DNA of 7,540 bases from Candidatus Aminicenantota bacterium. Lineage in GTDB: Bacteria > Acidobacteriota > Aminicenantia > UBA2199. Both the position numbers and the translations under genes were made by a program. The notes beneath the pieces are model-generated. The model saw only the letters and a list, made by a program, of their open reading frames with translations, did no database searches and was not told where the DNA came from. Where the stretch lies: positions 1-7,540 of the forward strand of contig JAHELQ010000247.1 in NCBI GenBank assembly GCA_024644125.1. Direction: 5' to 3'. Shown piece after piece: positions 6,039-7,540 of the stretch. Positions within the stretch are counted from its first letter, which is position 1, and the number at the start of each line of letters is the position of its first letter.

Positions 6039-7540
6039 ACCATTTTTCCAGCGTGAATTTAAGCCCACTACCATTTCCCTGCAAAACAAGAGCACTGTCT
6101 TCTTGATCATAGGCTTGCTGATTATTTTTGGATTTATCGCGTACCAGACCATGCCGATGGAATTGTTCCCGGAGATCAATTTACCGAATGTGTTTGTCCA
6201 GACAACCTATCCCGGAAATCCGCCTGTGGATATCGAGAATCTCATCACCCGCCCGCTGGAGAAAGAGATACAATCGGTCAACGGAATCAAGGAATTGAGG
6301 TCTGTCTCCAGCCAGGACACTTCGTTTATCTTTGTGGAATTTAACACCAATGTCGAGATATCGTCGGCGCTGCGGGATGTGAAGGACGCGGTGGATAAAG
6401 CGCGGAGCGATTTGCCCGCGGATCTCGACACAGATCCCATGGTCATGGATTTCGACATCAACGAATTCCCCATCGTGAACATCAATCTTTCAGGCGATTA
6501 CAGTCTCGAGGAATTGAAGGATTACGCCGAGTATCTGGAAGACGAGATCGAAGGGATAACAGAGATTTCGAAGGTGGAAATCAAAGGTCTCAACGAGAGG
6601 GAAATCCAGGTCAATGTCGATCAATACAAGTTGGACGCGTTTCAACTGAACTTCAATGACATCGAGCAGGCACTCATGAACGAAAATATCTCGATCTCCG
6701 GCGGCGATCTGAAATTGGGGGAAACCACCCGTTCCATCCGCACCATCGGAGAGTTCGCCGGTTTGCGGGAAATCGGCGATGTGATTGTAAAATATGAAAA
6801 AGGCAATATTGTCTATTTGAAAGATGTGGCACAAGTGGTAGACGGGTATGAGGATCCGTTGAGTTTCGCGCGTCTGGACCGGGAGCCGGTGGTTTCACTC
6901 CAGGTGATCAAGAAAGGCGGGGAGAATTTGTTGCGCGCCACCGACCAGATCTTCAGATTGTTGGACAAGGCGCGAAAAAGCGGCCGCATTCCGCCTAATC
7001 TCAAGATTTCCATCTCAAACGATCAATCGGAGAATGTCCGCATGATGGTGAGCAATCTGGAAAACAGCATCATCATGGGGATGATCCTGGTGGTTTTGGT
7101 GCTATTTTTCTTTTTGGGGTTGAGGAACGGATTGTTTGTGGGATTCGCCATTCCCATGTCTATGCTGACGACATTTGTGGTGTTGGGAGTCAGGGGTTCT
7201 TCCATCAATATGATGGTGTTGTTTGGCCTGGTTCTGGCGTTGGGAATGCTGGTGGATAACGCCATTGTGGTGGTGGAAAATATCTACCGCTTCCATAGCC
7301 AGGGCATCAGGCTCTTCAAAGCGTCGTGCCGGGCGGTAGGGGAGATCGCGATCCCTATCATCGCTTCGACGGCCACAACTCTGGCGGCGTTCGTGCCTTT
7401 GGCGTTTTGGGGCGGTATCATGGGAGACTTTATGAAGCATCTACCCATCACCTTGATTATCGTCCTCACTTCGTCTTTGTTTGTGGCTTTGATATTGATT
7501 CCGGTGCTCACTGCGACATTCATGAAGATCTCCTCGGCGA
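6019..7540 (+). CDS. RND efflux permease (HAE1/AcrB type), 3'-partial
   Basis: The proton-driven inner-membrane pump of the tripartite system; 507 codons are visible of an expected ~1,000-1,050, and the frame is open to the window edge. A cytoplasmic tail of about 25 residues precedes TM1 (about 26-46), which is followed by QTMPMELFPEINLPNVFV and PGNPPVDIENLITRPLEKEI, typical of the first periplasmic porter subdomain. TM2-TM6 lie at roughly 349-372, 375-392, 399-420, 440-465 and 475-500. TM4 reads LALGMLVDNAIVVVENIYR: Asp413 matches AcrB Asp407, but the position of AcrB Asp408 is Asn414. The sequence best fits the hydrophobe/amphiphile exporters rather than CzcA-type metal pumps, though substrate is not determined. 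AAGGA at 6005-6009, 9 nt before the ATG, supports the start, which lies inside the adaptor gene (20-bp overlap), implying coupled translation. Confidence 0.94.
   Translation, partial: MDQQQDKPFFQREFKPTTISLQNKSTVFLIIGLLIIFGFIAYQTMPMELFPEINLPNVFVQTTYPGNPPVDIENLITRPLEKEIQSVNGIKELRSVSSQDTSFIFVEFNTNVEISSALRDVKDAVDKARSDLPADLDTDPMVMDFDINEFPIVNINLSGDYSLEELKDYAEYLEDEIEGITEISKVEIKGLNEREIQVNVDQYKLDAFQLNFNDIEQALMNENISISGGDLKLGETTRSIRTIGEFAGLREIGDVIVKYEKGNIVYLKDVAQVVDGYEDPLSFARLDREPVVSLQVIKKGGENLLRATDQIFRLLDKARKSGRIPPNLKISISNDQSENVRMMVSNLENSIIMGMILVVLVLFFFLGLRNGLFVGFAIPMSMLTTFVVLGVRGSSINMMVLFGLVLALGMLVDNAIVVVENIYRFHSQGIRLFKASCRAVGEIAIPIIASTATTLAAFVPLAFWGGIMGDFMKHLPITLIIVLTSSLFVALILIPVLTATFMKISSA

Noticed and set aside
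6490..6834. Minus-strand frames across the RND permease gene
   Set aside because: The plus strand is an uninterrupted, recognisable RND permease from 6019 to the window end, so these are shadow frames.

Overview
The window looks like ordinary chromosomal DNA from a Gram-negative (diderm), non-enterobacterial organism. Three things point that way: a TolC-type outer-membrane factor, a periplasmic adaptor and an RND permease. As far as I can recall family sequences, the P5C dehydrogenase and the RND permease most resemble Bacteroidetes/FCB-group versions (stand-alone P5CDH not fused to proline dehydrogenase; outer-membrane factor gene first in the efflux operon). The lineage is inferred from memory of the families, not from a search. 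No mobile elements, CRISPR arrays, tRNA or rRNA genes were seen.

Layout. 1-1584 (+): 1-pyrroline-5-carboxylate dehydrogenase of proline catabolism, whose true N-terminus probably lies before the window, closed by a GC-rich hairpin terminator at 1621-1662. 1779-2387 (+): a YgjP/DUF45-type putative zinc hydrolase. 2446-2724 (+): a small cytoplasmic parvulin (PpiC type) with a strong ribosome binding site. 2733-3287 (-): a SAM-dependent methyltransferase converging on the parvulin gene with 8 bp between stop codons. 3288-3546: a 259-bp divergent control region. 3547-7540 (+): a tripartite efflux operon in the order outer-membrane factor, periplasmic adaptor, RND permease, with the last gene cut by the window end. 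The permease has no stop inside the window and was read directly from the DNA.

How the genes work together. The three efflux genes are tightly packed (17-bp gap, then a 20-bp overlap) and should make one pump spanning both membranes; its substrate cannot be read from sequence. The methyltransferase shares its upstream region with this operon but is transcribed away from it. Its likely promoter (TGGACA, 17 bp, TATACT on the minus strand) has a perfect 9-11-9 inverted repeat lying across the -10 box, as expected of a repressor operator. Upstream of the outer-membrane factor gene sits a possible 14-codon leader ORF that overlaps its start as ATGA and carries a run of seven G.

I found no convincing undescribed system. 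The most interesting material is in the divergent control region and is regulatory.
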